Part shown: positions 10,884 to 21,843 of the stretch, piece by piece | Layout: each line of letters starts with the position of its first letter | Numbering within the stretch: the first letter of the stretch is position 1 | Assembly (NCBI GenBank): GCA_032629725.1 | Contig: JAFEVB010000022.1 | Coordinates: 186,001-250,000, forward strand | DNA: 64,000 bases | Source of the DNA: Gremmenia infestans | Taxonomy: Eukaryota; Ascomycota; Leotiomycetes; Helotiales; Hamatocanthoscyphaceae | Direction of reading: 5' to 3' | Made by a program: the position numbers and the translations under genes | Notes under the pieces: model-generated | The model's database searches: none | What the model was told of the DNA's origin: nothing | The model's input: the letters and a program-made list of their open reading frames with translations, nothing else

Positions 10884-11849
10884 TCAATCCAACGATTCAG
10901 ACTGCTTTACATAAACCGGCGCCCCAATCGGCGCATGCCTCGGTGGCGTCAGCGGTTGCTGTCTCGCCCACGACATCCTCGCCGGGCGCCTGGTCATAGA
11001 CACCGTCTTCAAACGATCCCAGGTCGTGTCCCGCTCCATGCTCTTCCGCTTATTCCTCTCCATGATGAACAGTATCGCGCATGCCAAAGCGAGAAGACCC
11101 AGCGGTATTCCGACAGAAGCGCCGACGATCATCGCCGTCTTTTTATTTGGATTTGGGGTTGGCGATGTACCGTTTTGGCAGGTTGCGAGTGACCTATTGA
11201 CGATAATCCCCTCCACCGCGGCTGTGGAAGATGAAGATGGAGATGCGCTCGCGGTCTGGCTCGAAGAGAATGCTGCAGATGATGTGCTGCTAGCCCTAAT
11301 TGAAGGTGTACCTTCTCCCGCAAGCATACTCCCGAAGACTGGCGTGTACGTTTCCGACGCGCAGCAATTGCCGTCATATGCACAACACCACGTCCCATCA
11401 TCATCAACCGCATTACAAGCAATAACCTTAACAGCACTACTATTCCCATCTGTGAAAAACAAACAAGGAAGCGCTCAGGTCAGCTTGCTGAACTACTATC
11501 ATGCGGGGAACCCGGGAATTAAATCAATACCACACTTACAATTCGTGTTCCCCAAGCAATAATCAGGACACGCTGGATTTCCCCAGTCGCTGTCGGTGCA
11601 CGCTCCTCGATACGTGTATCCTTTGGTATTGCTAACGCAATACCCGGCACTGGTGCAGACGTCACCGGCTAGACAGCAGGAGCCAGCGGACGTGGATGAG
11701 CACGCTGTGTAGGAACTGGCTAGCCCGCCGTTGGGGAAGAAACAGCTATCGCTGGCTGAACATGTAGTGGGCGTGAAATAGCTGGATAGTAATAATAAGA
11801 TTATAGGAATTCGAGAGGATGTTGTTGTCATTGCTGAATAAGGAAACAT
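10884..11849 (-). CDS. Single-pass Cys-rich surface protein with cytoplasmic tail
   Basis: Two exons, 11849-11540 and 11449-10884, with a 90-bp intron (GTAAGT...CACAG) whose removal keeps frame; 291 aa, or 285 aa from the second Met at 11831. A signal peptide (IPIILLLLSSYFTPTTCSA) is followed by a Cys-rich ectodomain (FFPNGGLASSYTACS, GSCCLAGDVCTSAGYC, TWCCAYDGNCCA), a Ser/Ala-rich stalk, a membrane segment (MIVGASVGIPLGLLALACAI) and a basic cytoplasmic tail. This architecture is common to fungal Mid2/WSC-like sensors and related uncharacterised proteins; the cysteine spacing is not a canonical WSC domain. A role in wall sensing is inference only. Confidence 0.82.
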
Positions 11850-14800
11850 TATGAATGTGAAGATTCTTCGAATAGATGACTAATAATCTACAGCTGAGGG
11901 GTACCAAGTATAAGACGAGCGGCGCAAGTTCAGTTTTGACTTGAAATTTGAAGCATAATCCTCCTTTAAACAACATTTAAAGTCAAGATCTTCCCTCAGA
12001 ATGTAAAGGAAGCCGCTCGAGTCTCGACCACTTCCCTAGTTGGGCAAGCCATGCACACAGCTATAAGTCTCCATACTCCTTAGCAAACCCCATAAAACTT
12101 CCAAATCCCGCAGAACGATCCATTCAAACCCTGTAATAGATTTTCACCTTACTTCTAGAAGGATTGAGGTTCTAGAAGGATTGTGGGATCGCCACTACTG
12201 TACGTACACTGTGCCTCTACCTCCACTCCTCAAACCCCGATCACGCGGAAAAGGCTATTTTCGGATTGGGGTTCGATAAGCGATGCTACTAGGTGATTTG
12301 AAGGAGCTCTAATGATTTTAGGAAGGGGTATTGTTTGTAAATAATCAGAGGCTTTTCTTTCCCAGTGGACGTGAAGGTGGACGTGGAGGTTGATTTGTGC
12401 AGCTTTTCTATATTTAGGCACGAGCGTACATATATACGGTCATTCGATCCTCTATGCATGCAATCATTAGATCCTCTTAGGAGCATCAATCGCCCTCTTA
12501 AACCTGAACTTATGTGGCATTGCGTGTAGCGTATCTCGGAAGTAGGGGATGTGGGGACATCGGGCAAACCCATCTTACTGCTAACTAATCATATTTCTAT
12601 GGAATGCTAATGATAGGGGTCAGATCTACTCTCTTATTGTATAAATCTAATCGACCTAGTAATAAAAAGGCTTACTTACTATATTCTAACGAATTAGAGA
12701 TAACTATGTAGGCAAAAATAAGAGCAAATCAAGTAGAAGGGATTAGAATGTCACGAAAGGCAAGCGTGAGGTATATTTTATTTCATGGTATACTCTATTT
12801 ATAAGGTTGAACAAGCAAGGGGATTTGTCCGATGTACGAAGTATCCCACCCCCTTTACCTTCTTCAAGGAAGCGAGCTAGGCCCAAATACTTACTAGCGA
12901 GTTCTCGACTTCTGCTCCTGCTCCTCTTCGTGCTATTTGCAAAAATCAGCAATAATAGTTGCAGTATTTCCTTCTTTTCGAAGCTAGAATACACATGTGC
13001 CAAGTCGGCTTAGTGGGTATCCTAGTTGTTATCCTCAACTAGTCAATGTGGCCATCTTCTTGGGGTTTTCCTCGTCTAATAAGAAGGGGAATTAATATGT
13101 ATATTTTTCGGATATGTTTTCAATTCGATTCATCCATCTTCAGCCCTTCCTCTATAATCAAATGGGTTTCACTCAGTTGAAATCTCACTTGTTAATTCTT
13201 ACATTCAAGAGGACCTACAGAGCTATTCACGGAACGGCGAATTAGCCAGACAAAACCAGCAGACACTCTCTGACCGAAGACACCGTTTCAGAGCCAGAGA
13301 TGTCAAGTCATTTGATCTCTGGTAACAACCCATGACGTTTTTGGTCCTTGATTCCCTCCCCTGTAGTTGGCTTGATAAATGTTAGATAACGTCATGAGAC
13401 GAGTTTCGACGAGGTAACATGAATAAGAAAGAGTACCGGTTTTTCTAGAAAGTTCCTGTCAGTAAATTATGAAAATATCACTAACGAGAACATGACTACC
13501 TGAGAGACTTCCCCAAACGAACCCACATTTCAATCACCCGTAGTAGTGCATGGCATTGTCACCAGCCCATTTAAGCGCGGATAATTCAAAGTGATCACAA
13601 ACAATATCCCATAATATCCATCCTCAAGTCAACATTGCAACACGTGCTCTAAGACACATGCAAAACTCCTGAACATCATAAAGTCAGGCGCATCTAAAAT
13701 TTGGCCCAAATAATAAGGGCGTTTGTCCAGTTTTTATAGTGGATTTTCATATGACTGAATGGATAGATGAATGAACGAATGAATGCTTTTCTTGACCGTG
13801 AAGAATCTCCTGACAGCAATAAGCGCTACGAGTACAAACCGAAATCGATATTCAGAAGTGTATAAACAGAACAAGACACAAATAATTAGTGCTCAGTACT
13901 TACGCGGGCACGATGACGAGACGCGCGACGCTTATGGTGATCCCCGTCGGAACGCTCGTCAGCCGAATCTATGCCATATTTCTATATTATATACCTAGGA
14001 AGATCTCGATTGCCGCCCTTTCCACCTATCACTTAGCCTGAACTCTCGTCTCCCTGGGCTTTATTTATAGACTTTTAATTTCAAGCTCACTATCGCGAGG
14101 GAACAAGAAACAATGACACTTAAAAGCGAAAAAAACCCCCCCCCCGGCGACCACACCCCTCAATGCCTTCATTCCACAAATTCCAAACCCCCACCCATAC
14201 CATGCAAACACCTCGCTAACCCCTAATATAAAAACACCCTCTCACTCATCCCAAGCCCCTTTCTCCGCCAAGCACTATTTTCAGACCGCAACGTTGTCAG
14301 CTACGTACCGTCATCTTCGAGGAAATATCTCGGTGTCGAATTGCTTGGAAGTAGAGAGAATTGTATATATATACGACAAGCTTAAAGCATTATCCGAAAA
14401 TGTAATTATTTGCTTTTGATATTAACACGAACGGAGATTTTTTTGACAGCAAAGCACTTGCGCTTTCCGATGAAAATTTGCCAAAGCCTGAAATTCGCGT
14501 GCTACGGTACTGCCTCAAGGTCATATATGTATTAAGAAGCAAAGCAGGGAACTTCGATGAAGAGATGTACGTATGAATGACGCAACTTCACCATGGTCCA
14601 TGAAATTCCATTGTGCGATCTTGCTTGGTTCACTGCCAAAAGATTCCCAGAATGTTATTATTGATCTATATATACTTCCTGGCTCTTAATAAGAAGTTAA
14701 TGGAATAAAAGAGACGCTGTGTGTCGTGGCACTTGCCAGCTATATCATTCATGAAGAGATTTATTCAAAAATATGTGTAGATGTAGATCAGAAGTGCATT

Positions 14801-15076
14801 AATGTCATTCCATTCCATCGAATCACTCGCTCGCTATGCCCCGTCGCTCTTTCCCAAACCAAAGTACTCCCACATGGTATCATCCAAGCCCAGTACAATT
14901 ACATTACAGCATTAACCAATCTGAATGCCTACGTCCAGAGCTCTTGCATTCCCAACCGTATCCTTCCAGTCCCTAGCAAAACACACCAAAACCTGCCCAT
15001 TCTGAAGTGCTGCGTTAAAAGCAATAGAAGACCGCTCTTCTCCACACTAAGAAAAGCTGTCAAAAGTAGTAGCTGC
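11850..15076. other. Long noncoding stretch (3.2 kb)
   Basis: No ORF with protein-like content on either strand. Contains a short near-repeat of CTAGAAGGATTG at about 12157-12182, a C-run at about 14139-14145 and many short AT-rich tracts. Could be a long intergenic region, a very long UTR or noncoding RNA; the sequence does not decide. Confidence 0.45.
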
Positions 15077-17282
15077 TCAGCCCGTAACCCTCCTAACCCA
15101 AAGACCGGTAGGTTCATAAGAAGCCTCCTTATCCTTCCTCTTCCACGCCCGATGCAACCTCAACCCAATATCATGTTCCTCCCTCCTAACATCCGCCTCC
15201 TCCTCCCTCAAGCCCTCAACCTTCCGCTTCTCCCCCTCACGTTTCCTCCTCACTTCATCATTAACCATAACGCTATCCGTAGGCATCAGCTCCGTCATCT
15301 GCCGTATACTCTTTGTGATATTATTTCTCCTATGCGAGAGATTCTCTAGCTGTGCTTGTAGAGACGTGATCAAGTCGTGGGACTCTGCTTCAGCAGGTGA
15401 CATGGGTAGAGATTTCGCAATATTGGAAACGCGTTTCGAGGCGTCTGCTTTGCGCATGCTGATGAAGACTGGTGAGGAGTCGGGGATGGCTTTCCGTGTC
15501 ACGCCTGATCGTGGGCCTTCACCGACCTTGGGCTTTTTGCGGCTCATGATCGGAGATGGTGGATGGGCGACGAATTGTTGGGGCGGAGTTGGCATGGGAG
15601 GTGTGGGCATTGGCAGTCTATCGAATTCATCTGTTGAGGGCCGGGGAGTGCTGTGGGCGCCGGAGGTTGCGTAGGTAGAGACGCTGAAGCGTGATGGAGG
15701 TTGGACATATGGCTCTGCAGGGGTGTTTTTGTCGAAAGCGATGTGTTTGTATTGGTCCCTGAATCGCTGCTCTTCAGGCGAAATCGCCTCTGGCGGTGGT
15801 TCACGAGGCTCAACTGGTAGATTCGCACGAACTTGGGTTCTTGGTGCAGAGACCGGGTTGGAAGAAAGCGGATTGGCGAAATTTTCTGAAGCTGGAGAGT
15901 TTCTTGATTGTGGTGTGCTCCTGCCGCTGTCTGAGAAAACAGTCTGGGTTGGGGGGTCGACGCGATCTGATAATGGGGGCGAGATAGGGCCTATTTCACT
16001 ACTACTCTGAGGCGAAATAGGGGATCTAAAAGAGGGAGAAGCAACCCCTTTCTCGCTCTTTCGGGGAATATTGAGGGGAGCAACATCAAGCTTATCCTCT
16101 ACCGGAGTGACGAGCTTCGAACGGCCACTTGCCCCTTTCCATTCCGGTCTTTCAACTGTCAAGGTGGGGCTTTTTAAATTTCGTACCCTTTCTCCAAAGG
16201 TAAGCTGAGTTTTCGGTGCCGCTGAGATACTCGAAACAACCCCGAATCGTTGTCCAGAAGCACTACGGGTATCAACTCCTGGTGGTGTAAATTGAGCTGG
16301 GGTTGTTGATTGTTTCTTCCCCCTATCTGCCGTTGTAGGTTCTCCCGTGTATGGATCCCAACTTGGATCCTTGGCCGGTCTACCCTTAGTGCCCACGTCT
16401 TTGCGAGTCACCAAATTTGCTGCCGCCGCAGCAACTTGGTTGCGTCTCTTCTCCCTTCTGAGGACCGGAATGTTACTCCCTCCGGGCTTATCCTGTCTCG
16501 AATTAGGTCTGTTCTGTTGGCTTAACCCGAGCCGCGAGACGTCTGGCATCTTTTCTTCGATAGGTGACACTTCTTCATCCGCTTGGTTCTGGCTTCTATT
16601 TCTTGGTAAGCTGATATACTGACAGGTATGAGAAGGTAGAGAGAAAACGCGGGGTGCTCGATGAAGAACTTGAGTGTCTAGGCAAATGGCAGGTTGGACC
16701 TTGACACCTGGATGTATTTGGGATTTATATAGCATCTCTAATGCATGCTCTCGGTATTTCCGACATACCTTTGTCTAGCTGGACTAAGCTCTGGGGAGCT
16801 TGGCGGAGAGACCTCTTCTGTATGCGACGGGCTTTCGTAGGTATTCGCCCCGAATCGTGTGACTATTGGGTTCGGGGATGGTTGAGAATAGATAGAGGAA
16901 GGTGGTCGAAACGTTGAAATACCGTGTTCGGAAGGAGGGGGCGCAACGGATTCGCTGAATGTATGTTAGCTGGTTGGTTCTCTGTATAGACAATATGCCG
17001 GTTGAAGTGGGATGTTTCAAATTAAACCCCTCTTTAGAGCACTTCAACTTGTAATTATATACCTCCAATAGGACATCAATGGAAGTGCGATACTTACAAA
17101 TCCAAACGAGGGAGAACTCTAGATTCCTCATCCTGTCTCGGCGGCCGAGAGGGTGCGTGGGTTTTGTATTCCGGCGACAAAGGCATACCCATAGAGCGAG
17201 ATCCTGCGAATCTATCATCAAATTTAGGATCTGGATATATGGGCTGGCGAGCGCCCTTAGGATTGTTCAGCCTCTTCCACAT
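15077..17282 (-). CDS. Conserved-looking disordered protein with C-terminal coiled coil, function unknown
   Basis: Three exons, 17282-17098, 16954-16769 and 16610-15077, with introns of 143 and 158 bp; the phases (2 nt left over at both junctions) fit and give 634 aa. The middle is Pro/Ser-rich and disordered with repeated short motifs (LPMPTPPMPTPPQQ). Residues near 510-610 form a charged coiled coil (KREGEKRKVEGLREEEADVR), and the end EPTGLWVRRVTG looks like a conserved terminal signature. I do not recognise a family. The 5' end is uncertain: upstream of the ATG at 17282 the same frame continues as an 86-codon open stretch after an in-frame TAA at 17292-17294, so an extra exon may exist. 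Confidence 0.7.
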
Positions 17283-18510
17283 CCTGCAACCTTATTTCTT
17301 GCTGCTCAAGGTGTGTGATGCGCGCTGGGATATTTGGTCGCGGATAGATCGATCGTCTTGTATCAATTTCGAGACGAGGTGTTTTGGGATGTATTCATTC
17401 ACACATGTTATGGCCAGATATTCAACGTTTGTAGCTGAGGTGTGATGCGCGTATGGTAGTGGTGTGTTCGTTAATAGCGTCGCGTATAGTATCGGAAGGA
17501 TTTGAGTGAGGCTGTGCTGGTAGATTTGATTCTCGTGATGGAGGTTTCGCACGATGGCGTGAATAATAAAAGTACAGGAACAAGATGATTGGGATTATTG
17601 TATGCGGTCAAACGGCAAAGTATAAACCAGGAAGGGTCGCAAGATCGGATTGTTGCAGACGCGTTGTCAATGTTGTAGAGAATCACCACAACCAATAGAA
17701 TCCGGAACGGTGGCTGTTTGGCCTTCAAAAAGGTCTGGTAGGATTCTTGAACTAAAGTCAAAGTCAAAGGACAAAAGACAAAGTACAAATGATATTATCT
17801 TAGTCCCCCTTGCGTGCCCCTTATTATCAGGTACTTATCCGATCCGAAAGATTGAAGGGATCTCGAGGGGCAAGGTTTGTTTCATGTTTATTTTTCCGTA
17901 CTAACTACACCATTTGAGTAATGTGAATACATGATGACAGCATAAAGACTTCGCCGAGCAGAGTCAGACGAGGTTGAAGATATATTATTGAAAATGTGTC
18001 AGAAAGTACTGTATCTGTTGGGATAAGGGGTGTATCCCAGCCTTTCTAGTCATGTGAATTCGCGTGGCTTAGTCAGCTAAGAGTCCATCACCTCTTCGCG
18101 TCCCACACTTCCCCTTTTAGACAACAATCAAGAACAACCAACCAACAAGACCACCTTTTACTAGCTAGTACGAAGTGTTTTACCGCGGTATCCTGTGATA
18201 CTAACAAGGGTACTGTATCTTTCTTTATCTGATTATTAGTCGGCCTATTACCCCACGTTGATGCTTATGCCCTGAGGATTCTAACCCCTTTTAGTCTAGC
18301 GAGGGGGAGGGCTCTCTACCCGAGAAAAAGTATAGATCCGCATACTTTTTCTCGGATGGAGCGGAGGGATCTTTTTCTTTGCCTTATTCATGGATACTAC
18401 CGTGTAGGCTGAGGCTACACTTCCTATATAGGTACTCTACGTATCGCCAGGCCATCAAAATTTCGGCAGGATGGTTTGTCGTCCCTGAGCACAAAACAAA
18501 AAGAGGCAAC
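17283..18510. other. Divergent promoter region, possible missed 5' exon
   Basis: The stretch 17295-17570 on the minus strand is open in the frame of the gene to its left but starts without ATG. The rest is AT-rich, including a short hairpin-like pair around CATACTTTTTCTCGG near 18329-18355. No other content. Confidence 0.4.
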
Positions 18511-19084
18511 ATGCTTTTTAATTACCCCCTTGAAGAGCCAACCTCAGAGTGCAAAGCACACTTCGAATCGACTCCATGAATCAACTCCATGGTGCGCAGC
18601 CATCTTCAACGACCCCACGCTTCAAGCCTTCACTGCTCGAGATACCCAAAGAGATTCAGTCCACACCTTTATGGGCAAAACCTTGGCAACTAAAGATACC
18701 ATCATCTATTGGCAATCGTTTCGAAAATTGGGAGCTCAACACAGCGACAATGTGACAGTTCTGTCCATTGGAGGCGGGGTCAATGGCTATGTCGATACTT
18801 GTCATGGTGGAATCATTGGAGTTGTGCTAGATGAAGCGCTGGGAAATGCCGCTGCGACTGAAAGACCTAGCGAAAAGGTGAGCATGACGGTTTATTTGAA
18901 GGTCTATTACAAGAAGCCTGTTAGAACACCTAGCAAGGTCTTGTGCAAAGCAAAGGTGTACAAGACCGAGCGAAGGAAGATGCGGGTTAGTGGCACGATT
19001 GAAGACGGCGAAGGGACCATTATGGCTACTGCGGAGAGTTTGTTCTTGGTGGTTGAGCCGGTGAAACCTCTGGAGAAGTTGTGA
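18511..19084 (+). pseudogene. Hot-dog acyl-CoA thioesterase (4HBT/PaaI-like), frameshifted N-terminus
   Basis: The C-terminal 150 residues carry the thioesterase signature: VDTCHGGIIGVVLDEALG, then a hot-dog strand series (VSMTVYLKVYYKKPVRTPSK, VLCKAKV, KMRVSGTIEDGEG). The frame that contains it (open from 18476 to 19084) has no ATG before 18668, while an ATG at 18511 begins a peptide (MLFNYPLEEPTSECKAHF) in another frame. Both frames meet at two adjacent 13-bp copies, GAATCGACTCCAT and GAATCAACTCCAT, at about 18565-18590; with a single copy the first frame would read straight into PWCAAIFNDPTL. So a 13-bp tandem duplication (length not divisible by 3) appears to have broken the gene. An assembly error or an unusual start could also explain it. 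Family members hydrolyse acyl-CoA thioesters. Confidence 0.72.
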
Positions 19085-19789
19085 CAGCCTTTTTGAAAGC
19101 TTGGTTGAGATATGGCATGGAAGAAGGCACCCCACGGAAGATCGTTGGATTTCAGGATGGGTGACCAGGATCAAACTTACTGTGTGTTAGACTTCTAGAT
19201 GGAAGTTTGGGCGACTGTTGACCCTCTAAGTGTACCGGAACACTCGGTGTTTACCTATAGTAAAGGGGACGTTTGGTTTTGATATCACGTGGCTGGCTGT
19301 CCTCGATCTGGTGAAGCAAGATTAGAGAGAATATCTATCGATGCAGGCTCTCTTCCAAGTACTTAAGAGCTTTATTGACATACTGTAGAATACTAAGTCC
19401 AATAGAGAGAAAGAAACCTTTCAATAAAATCATTCCAAAAAATTTCCTTCACGTGATTTCTATAAACAGCAATTTTTGTAATCGGCAATTTTGAGCTTCG
19501 GCCAATCTCACGACCCCTAAACTAAGCCCCGCCCCGGAGTTCACTAAATCTACCGGTACCCCATGTCCGAGGTCCCAAGATTCCATTGAATTCTCGAACA
19601 CCTGTACTGTACCACTGAAGAGGATCTCTATCTTCATCTACGACTTGCGAATGAATATACGAAGTACGACAACTAATCCAATATAGCAACAAACACAGCA
19701 ATCCTCAGTAAAATCCCACAAGGTAGCCTTGCGGCACAACTCCCCAAAATACCAACTCCAGAAACGTAAATAGCATCAATTCCACTACC
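19085..19789. other. Intergenic
   Basis: Downstream of the thioesterase and promoter of the next gene; a CACGTG site lies at about 19451. No coding region. Confidence 0.5.
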
Positions 19790-20407
19790 ATGGACTACGT
19801 CGAGAACCGCATGGCCCAAGAAGCCGCAAAGCCCAACCTGAGTCCCGAAGTGTATGCTTCCATCTCTCCCTTCTACTAGAGACCTAAAGCTAATTCTACC
19901 ACCATCAGCCAAACAATCTTCACTCCCCTCAACGCCCTCCTCCTCTCCCTCTTCCTCTACATCCTCTTCCGCTCCCTCCGCTCCACCCCACCAGCCTCCC
20001 TACCTCCCCCACCCGCTCCCGTCGTCTTCAAGACCTTCACACCCCCCACGCTCCTCCCTAACAACGGAACCAACGGCGCGCCCATCTACTTCGCAGTGCG
20101 CGGCAAGGTCTTCGACGTCACGCCCGGACGAAACTTCTACGGCCCCGGTGGACCCTACGAGAACTTTGCCGGCAGAGACGCGTCGCGCGGGCTGGCGTGC
20201 GGAAGTTTCGATGACGATATGTTGACGAAGGATCTGCAGGCACCGTTGGACACGTTGCAGGGGCTGGGGCCGGATGAGATGGAGTCGCTGCATGGCTGGG
20301 AGGAGAGGTTTGGGGAGAAGTATTTGGTTGTTGGGCGCTTGGTTGCTGTTGGGGATGAGGGGAAGGAGGGGGTGGAGAATGTGCAGGGGAAGCATCTTTC
20401 TGGTTAA
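19790..20407 (+). CDS. Membrane-anchored cytochrome b5-like heme-binding protein (MAPR/Dap1 family)
   Basis: Two exons, 19790-19851 and 19909-20407, with a 57-bp intron (GTATGC...ATCAG); 186 aa in frame. An N-terminal membrane segment (LNALLLSLFLYILFRSL, about residues 26-42) precedes the MAPR domain: IYFAVRGKVFDVTPGRNFYG, then GPYENFAGRDASRGLACGSF, and ending in EKYLVVGRL. The Tyr residues in FYGPGGPY and KYLVVG correspond to conserved heme-coordination positions of the family. Dap1 and its animal relative PGRMC1 bind heme in the ER and support cytochrome P450 enzymes of sterol synthesis; that role is expected here from homology. Confidence 0.93.
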
Positions 20408-21843
20408 AGTGATGGATGTGGGGTTGGTTATGGCGTTTGTTTGGTTCGGGACTCGTAAATACGGTCATTCCAAAACTTTGATGATGATGAAGGGAATTCG
20501 AGGGTTCTTTCACCGGCTTATAAATGTCCCCTTGGTTGGAAGAAGATTTGGGTTGCATTGCAATGAGAGAAAGTATCGGTTGCAATACTTTTTTCCCTTA
20601 CAACGAGACTAGGTCATTTCCTACTGCAAAATCTATCTATCACTTGTAGACAGCATTCAAGATGAATAGCAAGACACTCAAGAGTTTGGGCAAGACCTTA
20701 TGATATAATATTCTATCTTTAAAGCCAAGCCATCCAGCATTCCAAACCTCGGTACCCGACTACTTCCAACTCAAGAGTGGCCCTCAGACCTTACTTTACT
20801 TTCTTAGTAACCCTATTTGCGCAGCCGTTATCGTCATACATATATATGTTGACTTGTATCTGCATATATCACTATAGCAGGTAAGTAGCGTTGTCTTGCT
20901 TCCAGGAGAAATGGAGTAAATAGGAATTGCTTAACTGTAATTGAAAGATTGACACCGGATTATAGATTTTTCGTTTCATCTACACACGATATAGACTGAA
21001 ACTGGTTCCGCTTTTTTTATAATACGTAATTTTGCGTTTGTTTATAATGTAAGAGGAATATAAGAGGAATCTCCAAAGGTGTTCCTCGGCTTGATGCGAT
21101 TTTATCGTATTTTCTCCAATGCGTCGATACTTTTTACCTCTATTGCAGTGTAGTGCTTTTCTAGTAAATGGTTCACATTTTACGACGAAGACTTGCTAGA
21201 ACTACTTTTTATTGATTCTTATTTTCTTTTGATTTTGCGCCCCGCCCCTTTACGCTTGGGGTATTTAATGGAGGTTTGCTGCAGTAAACAAGGAGATAGT
21301 ATCCCTTGGGTGGTTTTGGCCTCATGCTCTTGAACAGTTCAGCCACGTCACACTTTTAACACATTACTTTGTCGCTCTTTGCTCCATATGCTAGGTAGAC
21401 AGAACGCGATATCCTAAATATTTACATGTGCAATGTTTCCGTGGGATGTTTTGTTAAGAAGTGTAAGTAGAATTGACAGCAAAGAAAAGTTGACAGCAAC
21501 TCCTTTCGGTATGGATTTTCATCATGTGCTACAAGCTTGATGTGGTAAAATAAGTTCGTTGTGTATCTTTGATTTGACTCAATAACTTTAGTAGTCCAGG
21601 CTCCAATCAAGTCCGAGACAATACTGGTCGATTATCATAATGATTCGTGTAGTGCTGAGCATTGATCGCAACGGGAAGCTTACGTCTTTGATACAAGTGG
21701 AGTTCAAAGATCGTATACTGTATCATTTGCGAGACTTCTGTGGATAAAAAAAAGCCAATACTCTTCCAGAGATCCCCACCCCAGTCCTTTCGTTATGCCG
21801 TGGTATAATAGTCATCAGAATCTCATCCCAACGTGTCGCAAGA
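20408..21843. other. Convergent intergenic region, AT-rich
   Basis: 1.4 kb between converging genes. AT-rich, no protein-like ORF, no recognised repeat. Confidence 0.5.

Noticed and set aside
14726..15349. 207-aa plus-strand ORF
   Set aside because: Overlaps the conserved C-terminus of the coiled-coil gene on the other strand and shows no domain.
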